A stretch of DNA of 37,406 nucleotides from Corallococcus carmarthensis (GCF_003611695.1 NZ_RAWE01000081.1:1-37406); one strand, 5' to 3'. Shown: positions 1 to 11,492, numbered from the stretch's first letter. Notes: generated by a model from the sequence alone, not told the origin. A program made the numbers and translations.

Positions 1-289
1 CCGGCACCGCCACCGCGCCCGCGTACAGACAGCCGAAGAAGCCCGCGATGTAGTCCAGCCCCGGCGGGTACAGCAGCAGCACGCGCTCGCCTTGCGCGCC
101 GTGCTCACGCAGCGCCGAAGCAATCCTTCGCGCGCGCACGTCCAAATCGAACGCGCTCCAGACGGTCTCTTCGCCGTCGTCCTCTCCCAGGAAGGTGTAG
201 AGCGGCGCGTGGGCAGAAGGCCCTGAAACAAGCTTCAGCAGGAGGCCAGGCAGGGTTCGCGAGAGGTCGGGCACGGGGGGGCCGTCCAT
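1..289 (-). CDS. Fatty-acyl-AMP ligase / acyl-CoA synthetase family, 5' end only
   Basis: This is the N-terminal 96 residues of an adenylate-forming enzyme that runs off the left edge. I translated it by hand from the minus strand. It reads LYTFLGEDDGEETVWSAFDL, then GERVLLLYPPGLDYIAGFFG and a CLYAGAVAVP stretch. That succession is characteristic of the FAAL group (fatty acid + ATP to acyl-adenylate, usually handed to a carrier protein of a lipopeptide or polyketide line), rather than amino-acid A domains. The rest of the gene, including the ATP-binding core, lies outside the window, so ligase versus CoA-synthetase activity cannot be decided. The ATG at 289 has no Shine-Dalgarno sequence. An in-frame GTG at 310 is the only earlier start, because a TAA follows directly upstream. 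A perfect palindrome lies between these two candidate starts. Confidence 0.75.
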   Translation of the reverse strand, partial: MDGPPVPDLSRTLPGLLLKLVSGPSAHAPLYTFLGEDDGEETVWSAFDLDVRARRIASALREHGAQGERVLLLYPPGLDYIAGFFGCLYAGAVAVP

Positions 290-310
290 GTGTCGGAATA
301 TTTCCGACAC
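290..310. promoter_or_regulatory. Perfect 9-3-9 palindrome at the start of the acyl-AMP ligase gene
   Basis: The arms GTGTCGGAA and TTCCGACAC are exact reverse complements around a TAT spacer. The site abuts the ATG at 289 and contains the alternative GTG start at 310. Its size and symmetry fit the operator of a dimeric repressor such as a TetR-family regulator. That assignment is inferred from geometry only; no cognate regulator gene is adjacent in this window. Confidence 0.5.
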
Positions 311-412
311 TTAATAGCAGCCCGGGTGCTCAATCCCGTAGGCACTCCCGGTGATGAAACACGGGAGGCCCTCGACGTCAGCCCACTCGGGAAGTGGGGA
401 CTGACCACGCCA

Positions 413-2608
413 TCAGGCGCGGCCGAACAGTCCCTTCAACCACCCCATGAAACCTTTCTGCTTTGACACGACTGCTACATCCGGCGCCGCCTCCAGAACG
501 ACCGGCACGGACGGCGCCACGTTGCGCGCTGGCGGAGCCGCGGCCCCAGGTGTCACGACCGGCGGCACCGGCGCCACCGGGGTCTCCTGCTGCGACAGCC
601 GCGCCTTCACCGTTTCCGGCGTGTCCCGGGTGGTGAACGTGCTGACCACCTCGCGCCCCGTCGTGCCTTCCTTCGCGGTCACCTTCAGCAGCGACTCGTT
701 GTTCACCTCGAACGTCACCGTCACCTGCACCGCGCCGCGAGGCTTCTTCGGCAGGCCCGCGAGCCGCAGCGTGCCCAGGTACTCGTTGTCCTGCGCGCGC
801 TCGGAGTCGCCCTGGAACACCGTGAGCTCCAGCTCCGTCTGCCCGTCCCGGTGCGTGGAGAGGGTGTAGCTCTTGGCGGCCGGCAGCGACACGTTGCGCT
901 CCAGCACCGGCTTGAAGCGGCCACCCGGCAGCCCCACGCCAATGGCCATGGGCAGCACGTCGATGAGGACCACGCCTTCCATCTGTCCCAGGCTGTGCGC
1001 CAGCAGCGCCGCGCCCAGCGCCACGGCCTCGTCCGGGTGCACGCCCTTGCTGGGCGGCCGGCCGAAGAACTTCGTGATCTTCTCGTGCACCAGCGGGAAG
1101 CGGCTCTGCCCACCGACGAGGATGACTTCGTCGATGTCCTGCGGCTTCAGCCCCTTGGCCTGGAGCACTTCCTCACAGACCTGGACCGTGCGGTCCACCA
1201 GCCCCTCCGTCAAGGCGATCAACTTCTGCCGCGTGAGCGTGACGTCCAGGTCGTACGGCTTGTTGTCGATCATCGTGATGAAGGCCACGTGCACGCGCAT
1301 CTCGGAGCGCTCGGAGAGGGCGCACTTGGCCCGCTCCGCCGCGTCGTTGATGCGCTGCAGGGCCACCCGGTCCCCCTGGAAGGCGCGGCCCGTCTGCCGC
1401 TGGAACTCCTCCAGGAGGTACTCCACGATGGCGTTGTCGAAGTCGATGCCGCCCAGGAACGTGTCGCCGCCGGTGGAGATCACCTCGTAGACGGTGTCAT
1501 GCAGCTCCAGCACCGACGCGTCGAACGTGCCGCCGCCCAGGTCGTACACCAGCACGCGCTGGTTCAGCTTCTTGCCGTAGCCGTACGCCAGCGCAGCCGC
1601 CGTGGGCTCGTTGAGGATGCGCTCCACGTACAGGCCCGCGAGCTTGCCCGCCTCGCGCACCGCGTGCCGCTGGTTGTCGTTGTAGTAGGCGGGCACCGTG
1701 ATGACCGCCCGGGAGATGGGCTGGCCCAGCTGGTTCTGCGCCACCTCGCGCACTTCCCGGAGGATCAACGCGGAGATCTGCTGGAGCGAATAGATGCGAT
1801 CGCCCAGCCGCACCGCCGCCTCACCGTTCTGGCCCGCGGCGATCTCGTAGTGGAAGCGGCCTTTGATCTGCCCGACGATTGGCGACGCGTACGGCCGGCC
1901 CACCAGGCGCTTGGCGCCGTACACCGTCTGGCGCGGGTTGGTGAGCATCTGCCCCTTGGCGGGGTGGCCCACCACCAGCTTGCCGCGCTGGTTGAACGCG
2001 AGGATGGAGGGCACCGTGTTGTGGCCCTCGCGGCTGGGCAGCACCCCGGGCTTCGCACCGCGCACGAACGCCGCGCACGAGTTCGTCGTCCCCAGGTCGA
2101 TGCCGATCACCGGCCCCGTCCGGGGCGGCTCCCCGGTGTTCAGCTCCAGCGCGGCATCCGTCACCATCTCCAGGGCGGGCGCGGCCGGGGCATCCATCCG
2201 GGGCGCGCCACCGGGATCCGCCGGCACGGCCGCGGGCAGGGCAGGGGCCGCCGCGGGGGCGGGGACGGTGTAGTCCGCCGGGCCCACGCCATTGGGCACG
2301 GGCGGCAGGTCCGACTGGGCATGCGGAAGGATGGCGACCGCGGCGTCCAGGAACCGGCGGGTCGGTGGATCCGCCTCCCCGAACTTCAGGCCCATGCCGG
2401 AGATGCCCTGGCCCTGCTGTCCTGTGACGAAGTGAACGATGGCCGCCGTGTAGAGGAGCCGGTCGCCGCTCGCCAGGCGGAGGTCCAGGGTAACGGGCGT
2501 GCCGGGAGGGCGCACGGCCTTGGCGCGCAAATAGATGCCGCCCCGGGTGATGTTGCCCCCGTATTTCGCGAGGAACTCCTCGGGGGTGGCGAAGGGCAGC
2601 TTCACCAC
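413..2608 (-). CDS. PilZ-domain / Hsp70 (DnaK-like) fusion protein
   Basis: With the GTG start at 2608 the protein is 731 aa. Residues ~1-98 form a myxobacterial-type PilZ domain (EEFLAKYGGNITRGGIYLRA). A Pro/Ala-rich linker to ~165 follows. Then comes an Hsp70 ATPase domain with the phosphate-1 loop IGIDLGTTNS near 170, NEPTAAALAYG, VYDLGGGTFDASV and VILVGGQSRFP. A beta-type substrate-binding domain follows (VLPMAIGVGLPGGRFKPVLE). There is no helical lid: after a second Pro/Ala/Val linker the protein ends in a short hydrophobic-basic tail, GFMGWLKGLFGRA. The role is probably ATP-dependent peptide binding in the cytoplasm. The frame stays open to 2992, but the upstream part overlaps guaB and has no domain character. 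The GTG choice rests on where the PilZ homology begins; no strong ribosome site is visible, so the 5' end is uncertain. The gene is divergent from guaB. Confidence 0.85.
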   Translation of the reverse strand: MVKLPFATPEEFLAKYGGNITRGGIYLRAKAVRPPGTPVTLDLRLASGDRLLYTAAIVHFVTGQQGQGISGMGLKFGEADPPTRRFLDAAVAILPHAQSDLPPVPNGVGPADYTVPAPAAAPALPAAVPADPGGAPRMDAPAAPALEMVTDAALELNTGEPPRTGPVIGIDLGTTNSCAAFVRGAKPGVLPSREGHNTVPSILAFNQRGKLVVGHPAKGQMLTNPRQTVYGAKRLVGRPYASPIVGQIKGRFHYEIAAGQNGEAAVRLGDRIYSLQQISALILREVREVAQNQLGQPISRAVITVPAYYNDNQRHAVREAGKLAGLYVERILNEPTAAALAYGYGKKLNQRVLVYDLGGGTFDASVLELHDTVYEVISTGGDTFLGGIDFDNAIVEYLLEEFQRQTGRAFQGDRVALQRINDAAERAKCALSERSEMRVHVAFITMIDNKPYDLDVTLTRQKLIALTEGLVDRTVQVCEEVLQAKGLKPQDIDEVILVGGQSRFPLVHEKITKFFGRPPSKGVHPDEAVALGAALLAHSLGQMEGVVLIDVLPMAIGVGLPGGRFKPVLERNVSLPAAKSYTLSTHRDGQTELELTVFQGDSERAQDNEYLGTLRLAGLPKKPRGAVQVTVTFEVNNESLLKVTAKEGTTGREVVSTFTTRDTPETVKARLSQQETPVAPVPPVVTPGAAAPPARNVAPSVPVVLEAAPDVAVVSKQKGFMGWLKGLFGRA

Positions 2609-2630
2609 CAGCCCGACCGCCCCCGCTTGA

Positions 2631-4265
<1,635 letters not shown>

Positions 4266-4270
4266 GGCCG

Positions 4271-4347
4271 CCTGTCCCCGAGCCCCTCGCTGCAAGGGGG
4301 CTTCGGGGCAGGGGAGTCTCCCCCCGGGAAGTCACTCACCGGGGGAG
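4271..4347. terminator. Two GC-rich hairpins between convergent genes
   Basis: The first stem pairs 4276-4286 with 4297-4308 (CCCCGAGCCCC against GGGGCTTCGGGG, one bulged base), and can extend with CCTG/CAGG. The second pairs 4318-4327 (CTCCCCCCGG) with 4339-4347 (CCGGGGGAG). They lie between the guaB stop and the stop of the convergent lipoprotein gene, so they could terminate both. Neither has a clear U-tract, so the terminator call is moderate. Confidence 0.45.
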
Positions 4348-4359
4348 GACGGCGGGGGA

Positions 4360-4983
4360 CTACTTGCCGCGACGCTTGCCGCCGGTGGACGTGTCCTCGG
4401 CGGGGGCGACCGTGGTGGACACGCGCTTCTCCGCCGCGTTCACGCGCTGGAGGAGCGACTCGCGGTCGTCCGGGTCCAGCGTCTCAATGGCCTTCTTCAG
4501 GGTGCCGAAGTCCAGGCGGGCCACCGTGACGGTGTTGCCACCCTTGATCTCCTGGACCGTGGGCACGTCCACCAGCTCGCGCAGGTAGGTTTCGAACTCC
4601 ACCCGGACGTCCGCGGTCTGCTGGATGCAGGTGTCCTTGGCGTTGACCAGGTTCTGGCTGCCCTCGCGGTAGCTCAGGTCCGGGTTGCGGGCCATGGCGT
4701 CCTCGAAGGTGTGCGTGCGGTCCTTCAGGGACGAGTACAGGTTGACGTAGTCCACCAGCCGGTCGGACTCCGGCCGGTTCACGTCGCGCGCCTTGTTGAG
4801 GGGCGCGGAGGTGTCGTCACAGGTGAGCTTGGACAGCTCCGTGACACCGGGGGCGTCCTTCACCGCGACGCTGCGGGTGTCTCGTTCCAGGCGTTCGTCG
4901 GAGGTGATCTCCTTCACGCACCCCGAGGAGGACAGGAGGAGCATGGCTGCTGCAGTGGAAGCGGACAGGCGGCGCACGAACAA
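4360..4983 (-). CDS. Putative lipoprotein of unknown function
   Basis: The product is about 207 aa. I chose the TTG at 4983 because AAAGG sits 7 bases upstream; an in-frame GTG at 5037 has no comparable site. The N-terminus [21 protein letters not shown] is a signal peptide ending in a Cys in a weak lipobox (SSGC), which suggests a lipid-anchored envelope protein. The mature part is charged and probably helical, with Cys in KLTCDD and KDTCIQQ. It ends in the very basic GGKRRGK. I do not recognise a family. The gene converges with guaB (hairpins between) and diverges from guaA with an 85-bp gap. It interrupts what is often a guaB-guaA operon. Confidence 0.75.
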   Translation of the reverse strand: MFVRRLSASTAAAMLLLSSSGCVKEITSDERLERDTRSVAVKDAPGVTELSKLTCDDTSAPLNKARDVNRPESDRLVDYVNLYSSLKDRTHTFEDAMARNPDLSYREGSQNLVNAKDTCIQQTADVRVEFETYLRELVDVPTVQEIKGGNTVTVARLDFGTLKKAIETLDPDDRESLLQRVNAAEKRVSTTVAPAEDTSTGGKRRGK

Positions 4984-5068
4984 TTGACGGCCTTTCAGCG
5001 TTGATTTCCCGAAGTTTGTAGCGATAAGGGCCCCCACCCGTCAACGACGCCCCCTGGGAGAATCGCCG

Positions 5069-6622
<1,554 letters not shown>

Positions 6623-6640
6623 GCGGGGAGGGCAGGGCGC

Positions 6641-7411
6641 TCAAGTGACAGCGCGCCGGATGGCTTCCTCCACCGGCGACGTGTCCTCCGGGAGCCGGGC
6701 CAGGCTCAGCGGTTCCCGGGGCAGCAGGGGCGGCTGCGCCATGAAGCGCGGCCGCTTGCCCCGGTGGGCTTGTGCCGAGTGCACGAGGAAGGGGTGGCAC
6801 AGGTAGACGGTGCCCGCCTCGCCCGTGGCCAGGACCTCCCGCCGGTGGGCGGACTCCGCGAAGCCGTTGGCCGCGAGCTGGCGGAGCGTCAGCCCCGCTT
6901 CGCCGGCAGGGCCCAGCAGCCGGGCGATGTCCTGGTGCGAGCCCACGCGGATGCGGGTGGGCGCGTCGTCCTCGCCCACGTCGGAGAAGAGGAAGAGCAT
7001 GAGCAGCGCCCGGCCCTTCGAGGCGACGTTGGCGCGCCAGTCCATGAAGTCCGGCTTGTCGAAGTCGAAGCCCACGTCGATGTGCCACCCCGTGTCGCCC
7101 GGGTCCTCCGGTGAGGGGAAGCGCACCGGGAACGTGCCCATGGCCCGGCACGGCAGCCACCGTCCGGGACCGACGAGCGCGTCGAACGCCTCGTGCAGCA
7201 TGGGCGTATTCGCGGCGTCCACGAAGGGCTTCTGGGTGTACATGCCCAGGCGGATGACGGGGCGGGTCCAGGTGGCGGGCCGATCCGGGTCGCAGCCCGT
7301 GTCCCGCCAGAGGGTGGCCCGCGCCTCGTCCGCGAGCTCGCGGGGGAACGCGTGGTCGATGCGGAGGAACCCGTCCCGCATGAACTGCTCACTTCGAGCG
7401 TCGTCCGACAT
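6641..7411 (-). CDS. Phytanoyl-CoA dioxygenase (PhyH) family oxygenase
   Basis: A 256-aa protein of the Fe(II)/2-oxoglutarate-dependent PhyH superfamily. The facial triad is visible as the HxD of GWHIDVGFDFD and the distal His in YLCHPFLVHSAQAHRG. The Arg in RPRFMAQPP would bind 2-oxoglutarate. Such enzymes hydroxylate or halogenate small molecules; the substrate cannot be read from the sequence. I prefer the ATG at 7411 over the GTG at 7420. Neither has a strong ribosome site. The gene stands alone: it converges on guaA and is preceded by the terminator of the peptidase gene upstream. There is no sign that it belongs to the NRPS locus 5 kb away. Confidence 0.85.
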   Translation of the reverse strand: MSDDARSEQFMRDGFLRIDHAFPRELADEARATLWRDTGCDPDRPATWTRPVIRLGMYTQKPFVDAANTPMLHEAFDALVGPGRWLPCRAMGTFPVRFPSPEDPGDTGWHIDVGFDFDKPDFMDWRANVASKGRALLMLFLFSDVGEDDAPTRIRVGSHQDIARLLGPAGEAGLTLRQLAANGFAESAHRREVLATGEAGTVYLCHPFLVHSAQAHRGKRPRFMAQPPLLPREPLSLARLPEDTSPVEEAIRRAVT

Positions 7412-7423
7412 GGGGCGCACGCT

Positions 7424-7465
7424 ACCAAGAACAAGAGGCTGCCCGGTGCGAACCGGACAGCCTCT
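7424..7465 (-). terminator. Rho-independent terminator of the S46 peptidase gene
   Basis: Read on the minus strand, AGAGGCTGTCCGG and CCGGGCAGCCTCT form a 13-bp stem (one G-U pair) around a 6-base loop. A U-rich run, TGTTCTTGG, follows. It starts 28 bases after the peptidase stop codon, in the correct orientation. This is the best intrinsic terminator in the window. Confidence 0.8.
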
Positions 7466-7492
7466 GGGGACTTCAGGACGCGGTGGGGAGGA

Positions 7493-9586
7493 CTACCCCG
7501 CCGGGTTGGCCTTCACCGGCGCCACCTTGGTGCTGCCGGGGCGCAGCTCTTCCAGGACGCGGTTGGCGCCGTAGATCTTCTGGAGCGCCTCGATGATGGC
7601 ATCCGAGTGCACGGCCACCGTGCGGTTCACGGACTCGTCGAAGCCGTACTCACCGCCCAGCGACTGGATGTTGCCGTCGAACACCAGACCGACGACCTCG
7701 TGGTTCTTGTTCACCACGGGCGAGCCGGAGTTGCCGCCGATGATGTCGTTGGTGCTGACGAAGTTCATCGGCGTGGTGCCGGTGATGACCTTCTCCGACT
7801 TCACCCACGACTTGGGCAGGTCGAACGGCTCCTGGCCCGTGGCGTGCTCGAAGGCGCCGGCCATCTGGGTGATGGGGGCGACCTGCTGACCCTCGTCCAC
7901 GTAGCCCTTCACCGAGCCGAACGACACGCGCGGGGAGAACGTCGCGTCCGGGTACTGGCTGGTGCCGTAGATGTCGAACTTCGCCTTGGCGACGAGCTCG
8001 CTGTTCTTCTTGATGACGGACTCCACGTCGTCCTCGAACTTCTTGCGGATGGCGCGGGCGTCCGGATCCACCAGCAGGGCCAGCTGGATCATCGGGTCCT
8101 TGGACGCGTCCACGGCCTTCTTGCCGCCGTCGAAGAGCGACTGGCGCGTCTTCACATCCTTCAGCTTCGAGCCCTTCACCACGCGGGTGGCGACCTGCTC
8201 CGGGGACTCCTTGGCCAGCACCTTCTTCACGAAGGGGTGATTGGCGCCCAGCTCCTCACGCAGCTTGGTGAGGCTGAACGTCAGGCGGGCGATCTCCAGC
8301 TCCGGGTAGATGGGCGCGGGGCTGAAGAGCTGCGCCTTGAGCGCGGGCTGGTTGGCGTCGTTGAACTCGCGCAGCCGCTGGCCGTTGTCCTTGGGCAGCT
8401 CGTCGCCCGCGCGCACCAGCGTCCTGGCGATGCCGAACAGGGTGGAGGACAGGCCCTGGCCCTGCTCGATGTAGCCCAGCTCCTTGCGGAGGTTGACGAG
8501 CTGCGCCTCCGCCTTGGCGATCTCATCCCACGCGGCGGCGTACTTCTTCTTCATCTCCGGGTTCGCGTCGACCTTCTTGCGCAGCTCCTGCTCCGCGGCG
8601 ACCTTGGAGGCGAAGAACTTCTTGTCGAGCAGCGCCTCGTGGCGGCCCTTGGACGCCTTGAGGCCGTTCTCCACGCCGAACAGCATGTTGCTGGAGATGC
8701 GCTTCTGCTCGGGGCCGCGCTTCTGGAACTCGGTGACCATGCCGCGCAGCTCGGAGAGGTACATGAGCGTCTTGGGCATGGACACGTCGCGGACGTACTC
8801 CAGCTCCGCGATGGTCAGCGCGCGCGAGGTGCGGCCCGGGTTGCCGGCCACGAACGTCAGCTCGTTCTCCTTCGCGCCGTGCTCGGACCACTTGAAGTAG
8901 TCCGGCGTCTTCACCGGCTGCTTGTCCTGGTAGACGCGCACGAAGGACACGTCCAGGTCGTAGCGGGGGAACTCGAAGTTGTACGGGTCACCGCCGAAGA
9001 AGGCGATGGCGTGCTCCGGGGCGAACACCAGGCGCACGTCCTGGAAGCGGCGGTACTTGTACAGGTTGTACTTGCCGCCCTGGTACAGCGTGACGACGTC
9101 ACAGCGCACCTTGTCGTCGCCGTTGGCGCAGGCCTTCTCCACGTTGGCCATCTCGGACTTCAGCGTGTCCGAGTACTGCTTGCCGGTCAGCGACTGGGTG
9201 GCCTTGTTGAGCTGGTCGGTGACGTCGGTGATCTCGACGAGCTGGTTCACCTCCATCGCCGGGCACTGCTTCTCCTCGGCCTGGGTCTTCGCGTAGAAGC
9301 CGTTGGCCAGGTAGTCCTGCTTCGCGGTGGACAGCTGCTCGATGCAGCCGCGCGCGCAGTGGTGATTCGTCATCACCAGGCCGTCCGGCGACACGAAGCT
9401 GGCGGAGCAGCCGCCGGCCAGACGCACCGCGCCCAGGCGGAGCTTGTCCAGCCACTGCTGATTCGGCTCGAAGCCGTACTTCTCCTTCACCTTGGCGGCG
9501 GGGAAGTTGTTGAACGTCCACATGCCTTCATCGGCGAGCGCCGGGGCGGCACCCACGAGGGCGGCGATGACGACCAATCGCTTCAT
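7493..9586 (-). CDS. S46-family dipeptidyl peptidase, DPP7-like
   Basis: A 697-aa exported serine peptidase. The signal peptide MKRLVVIAALVGAAPALADE has a probable ALA|DE cut. The protease core has the His motif VMTNHHCARGC near residue 75 and the nucleophile IIGGNSGSPVVN with Ser ~620. S46 enzymes release dipeptides from the N-termini of oligopeptides in the periplasm. Eighteen residues after the Ser the sequence is VFDGN. From what is known of Porphyromonas DPP7 and DPP11, Gly here goes with hydrophobic P1 preference and Arg with acidic P1, so DPP7-type specificity is inferred. The ATG at 9586 follows AAAGGA; the open frame upstream to 9685 is not signal-like. A role in peptide nutrition suits a predatory, proteolytic bacterium. 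Confidence 0.93.
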   Translation of the reverse strand: MKRLVVIAALVGAAPALADEGMWTFNNFPAAKVKEKYGFEPNQQWLDKLRLGAVRLAGGCSASFVSPDGLVMTNHHCARGCIEQLSTAKQDYLANGFYAKTQAEEKQCPAMEVNQLVEITDVTDQLNKATQSLTGKQYSDTLKSEMANVEKACANGDDKVRCDVVTLYQGGKYNLYKYRRFQDVRLVFAPEHAIAFFGGDPYNFEFPRYDLDVSFVRVYQDKQPVKTPDYFKWSEHGAKENELTFVAGNPGRTSRALTIAELEYVRDVSMPKTLMYLSELRGMVTEFQKRGPEQKRISSNMLFGVENGLKASKGRHEALLDKKFFASKVAAEQELRKKVDANPEMKKKYAAAWDEIAKAEAQLVNLRKELGYIEQGQGLSSTLFGIARTLVRAGDELPKDNGQRLREFNDANQPALKAQLFSPAPIYPELEIARLTFSLTKLREELGANHPFVKKVLAKESPEQVATRVVKGSKLKDVKTRQSLFDGGKKAVDASKDPMIQLALLVDPDARAIRKKFEDDVESVIKKNSELVAKAKFDIYGTSQYPDATFSPRVSFGSVKGYVDEGQQVAPITQMAGAFEHATGQEPFDLPKSWVKSEKVITGTTPMNFVSTNDIIGGNSGSPVVNKNHEVVGLVFDGNIQSLGGEYGFDESVNRTVAVHSDAIIEALQKIYGANRVLEELRPGSTKVAPVKANPAG

Positions 9587-9784
9587 GAATGGGATCCTTT
9601 CGGGCCGCGGGACGGAGATCCGCGGGGACGGGGCGTTTGTGAGGGAAGGCCCGGCGTCGGTCAAGCCGGGAAAACGCCCACGCAACCCTCACAACGATCG
9701 AGCGCCCGAACGATTCCCTGGGCCCCCTACCGGGCAGGCGGTTTTCCCACCCGACGCGTCTCGACGCGCCGCGTCCGAACCGGA
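9587..9784. other. Gene-free interval between peptidase and regulator genes
   Basis: Nothing coding is seen. GGGAAAAC at 9668-9675 and GTTTTCCC at 9741-9748 are complementary, but 65 bases apart. There is no compact stem with a U-run. The peptidase promoter should lie here. Confidence 0.3.
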
Positions 9785-10561
9785 TCAGGCCGCCTGGGCC
9801 CGCGCCCACGCGCCCGGCGTGGTGCCCAGCACGGCCCGGAAGTCCGCGATGAGGTGGGCCTGATCATAGTAGCCAGCACCGGCGGCGATGCTTCCCCAGT
9901 CCGGCCGTGTGCCCTGGCGGGCGGAGGCCTGGAGCGCGCGCTGGAAGCGCACGATCCGGGCATAGGACTTGGGTCCCATTCCGAGCACGTCGTCGAAGGC
10001 ACGGCGCAGGTGCCGTTCGCTCACGCCCAGCGTGCGGGCCAGGTCCGCGACGCGGGGGAGCTCCACGGCGCCTGAGAGCAGGCGGATGCCGCGCCGCACG
10101 AGGTACGCGGCGGCCGGTTCGTAGACGTCGTCGCGGTGGAGCCGGTCCACGAGCGCGGTCTCCAGCGTGTGCAGGCGGGCCTGGGAGGTGGGGGCCGCGG
10201 CCAGGGAGGCGCGGAGCCGGGCCCCATCCGCCTTGCCCCAGAGCGTGTCGATGGAGAGCGAGCGCTGGGCCAGCTCCGACATGGGCAGACCGAAGAAGGG
10301 ATAGGCGCCGCCGGGCTTGAACTGGATGCCCAGCGTGTCGGGAGGCACCTCCGAGGGCGCCTTGCGCACCACCTGCTCCCGGGGTCCCAGGGCGTGCACG
10401 TCGCAGGTGGTGGAGGTGACGCGGACCACCAGCTCGACGGTGCCGTCCGGCAGGCGGACGTAGGCGTCCTGGGACGGGCCGCGCCAGAGGACGCGCACGC
10501 GCTGGACGAAGCGGGACAGGTCGGCCCGGGGGGCGAGCGCGTTGTCGGACGGAGCGGCCAT
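9785..10561 (-). CDS. AraC-family transcriptional regulator
   Basis: A 258-aa one-component regulator. The N-terminal ~150 residues (DAYVRLPDGTVELVVRVTST and onward, with PDTLGIQFKPGGAYPFFGLP) resemble the cupin-like sensor half of the AraC group with a DUF6597-type N-terminus. The C-terminal two-helix-turn-helix domain reads VADLARTLGVSERHLRRAFD, then GMGPKSYARIVRFQRAL and YYDQAHLIADFRAVLGTTP. The ATG at 10561 marks where the homology begins; no strong ribosome site is seen. The gene is divergent from the metallo-beta-lactamase-fold hydrolase gene across 106 bp, so control of that gene and of itself is likely. The ligand is unknown. Confidence 0.88.
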   Translation of the reverse strand: MAAPSDNALAPRADLSRFVQRVRVLWRGPSQDAYVRLPDGTVELVVRVTSTTCDVHALGPREQVVRKAPSEVPPDTLGIQFKPGGAYPFFGLPMSELAQRSLSIDTLWGKADGARLRASLAAAPTSQARLHTLETALVDRLHRDDVYEPAAAYLVRRGIRLLSGAVELPRVADLARTLGVSERHLRRAFDDVLGMGPKSYARIVRFQRALQASARQGTRPDWGSIAAGAGYYDQAHLIADFRAVLGTTPGAWARAQAA

Positions 10562-10667
10562 GCGTGGGGAAGCATGGGACGGACGGGCCCGCGCTTCAAC
10601 CCGCGCCCTGGGCGCATGGCCGATTCCTCCAATCGGGCACCGGGGCCTGGTTCGTACCTTGCCGGGC

Positions 10668-11492
10668 ATGCGAATCCATCACCTCAACTGTGGAACCCTG
10701 TGTCCCGCCAGCGCCCGGTTCGTCACGGGCTCGGGCGGGCTGTTCGAGCGGGCCCGGATGGTCTGCCACTGCCTGCTGCTGGAGACGTCCCGGGGGCTCG
10801 TGCTCGTGGACACGGGCCTGGGGACCCGGGACGTGCAGGACGCGCGGGGGCGTCTGGGACAGCGCTTCGTGAAGCGGAACGCGCCCCGGTTGGACCCCGC
10901 GGAGACGGCGCTGGCCCAGGTGGAGCGCCTGGGATTCAAGCGCGAGGACGTCCGTCACATCGTGCCCACTCACCTGGACCTGGACCACGTCGGAGGGCTG
11001 GTGGACTTCCCGGACGCACAGGTCCACGTCTTCGGGGCCGAACACGCTGCGGCCATGGTGCCGCCGGAGACCGGCGCGAAGTTCGGATACCAGCCGGTCC
11101 AGTGGGCACACGGGCCGAAGTGGAACCCGTACGCGGTGGACGGTGAGCGCTGGTTCGGCTTCGACTCCGTGCGGGTGATTCCAGGCCTGGACGCGGAGGT
11201 GCTGCTGGTGCCGCTGCCGGGCCACACGGCGGGCCACTGCGGCGTCGCGGTGAAGGGCCCCGGAGGCTGGATGCTGCACGCGGGGGACGCGTACTTCAGC
11301 CACCGCGAGGTGGATACGGTGGCGCCGCGAAGCCCGTGGGGCGTGGCGTTGTTCCAGCGGCTGAAGTCCGTGGACAACGCCGTGCGGCTCCAGAACCAGG
11401 AGCGGCTGCGCGGCCTGGTGCGCGCGCATGGGCACGAGGTGAAGGTGTTCTCCGCGCACTGCGCCGTGGAGTTCGACCGGCTGCGCGCGTGA
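10668..11492 (+). CDS. Metallo-beta-lactamase-fold hydrolase
   Basis: A 274-aa cytoplasmic protein of the lactonase-like MBL branch. It shows the strand motif GLVLVDTGLGTRDVQD, the metal motif THLDLDHVGG, then LPGHTAGHCGV and MLHAGDAYF. Near the C-terminus VFSAHCAVEF supplies the last His. The metal motif is HxDxDH: the second His of the common HxHxDH is Asp. This variant recurs in N-acyl-homoserine-lactonase-like proteins, so it need not abolish activity, but the substrate is not determined. The ATG at 10668 starts the homologous region. The amidohydrolase gene follows after 28 bp on the same strand, probably in one transcript. The divergent AraC gene is the obvious candidate regulator. Confidence 0.85.
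   Translation: MRIHHLNCGTLCPASARFVTGSGGLFERARMVCHCLLLETSRGLVLVDTGLGTRDVQDARGRLGQRFVKRNAPRLDPAETALAQVERLGFKREDVRHIVPTHLDLDHVGGLVDFPDAQVHVFGAEHAAAMVPPETGAKFGYQPVQWAHGPKWNPYAVDGERWFGFDSVRVIPGLDAEVLLVPLPGHTAGHCGVAVKGPGGWMLHAGDAYFSHREVDTVAPRSPWGVALFQRLKSVDNAVRLQNQERLRGLVRAHGHEVKVFSAHCAVEFDRLRA

Noticed and set aside
1-289. Acyl-AMP ligase as the loading enzyme of the NRPS/PKS operon
   Set aside because: It is 12 kb away from the operon end behind housekeeping genes, and the NRPS starts with its own A domain with no C domain to accept an acyl group.
383-400. Small stem CCCACT/AGTGGG after the PilZ-Hsp70 stop as a terminator
   Set aside because: Six base pairs with no U-tract are too weak for a call, though the position, shortly after the stop, would fit.
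6641-7411. PhyH oxygenase as a tailoring enzyme of the NRPS/PKS operon
   Set aside because: It is separated by five unrelated genes and a strong terminator, with no shared regulatory sequence seen.
9668-9748. GGGAAAAC ... GTTTTCCC inverted repeat as a terminator
   Set aside because: The arms are only 8 bp and 65 bases apart, with no U-run; the pairing can easily be chance.
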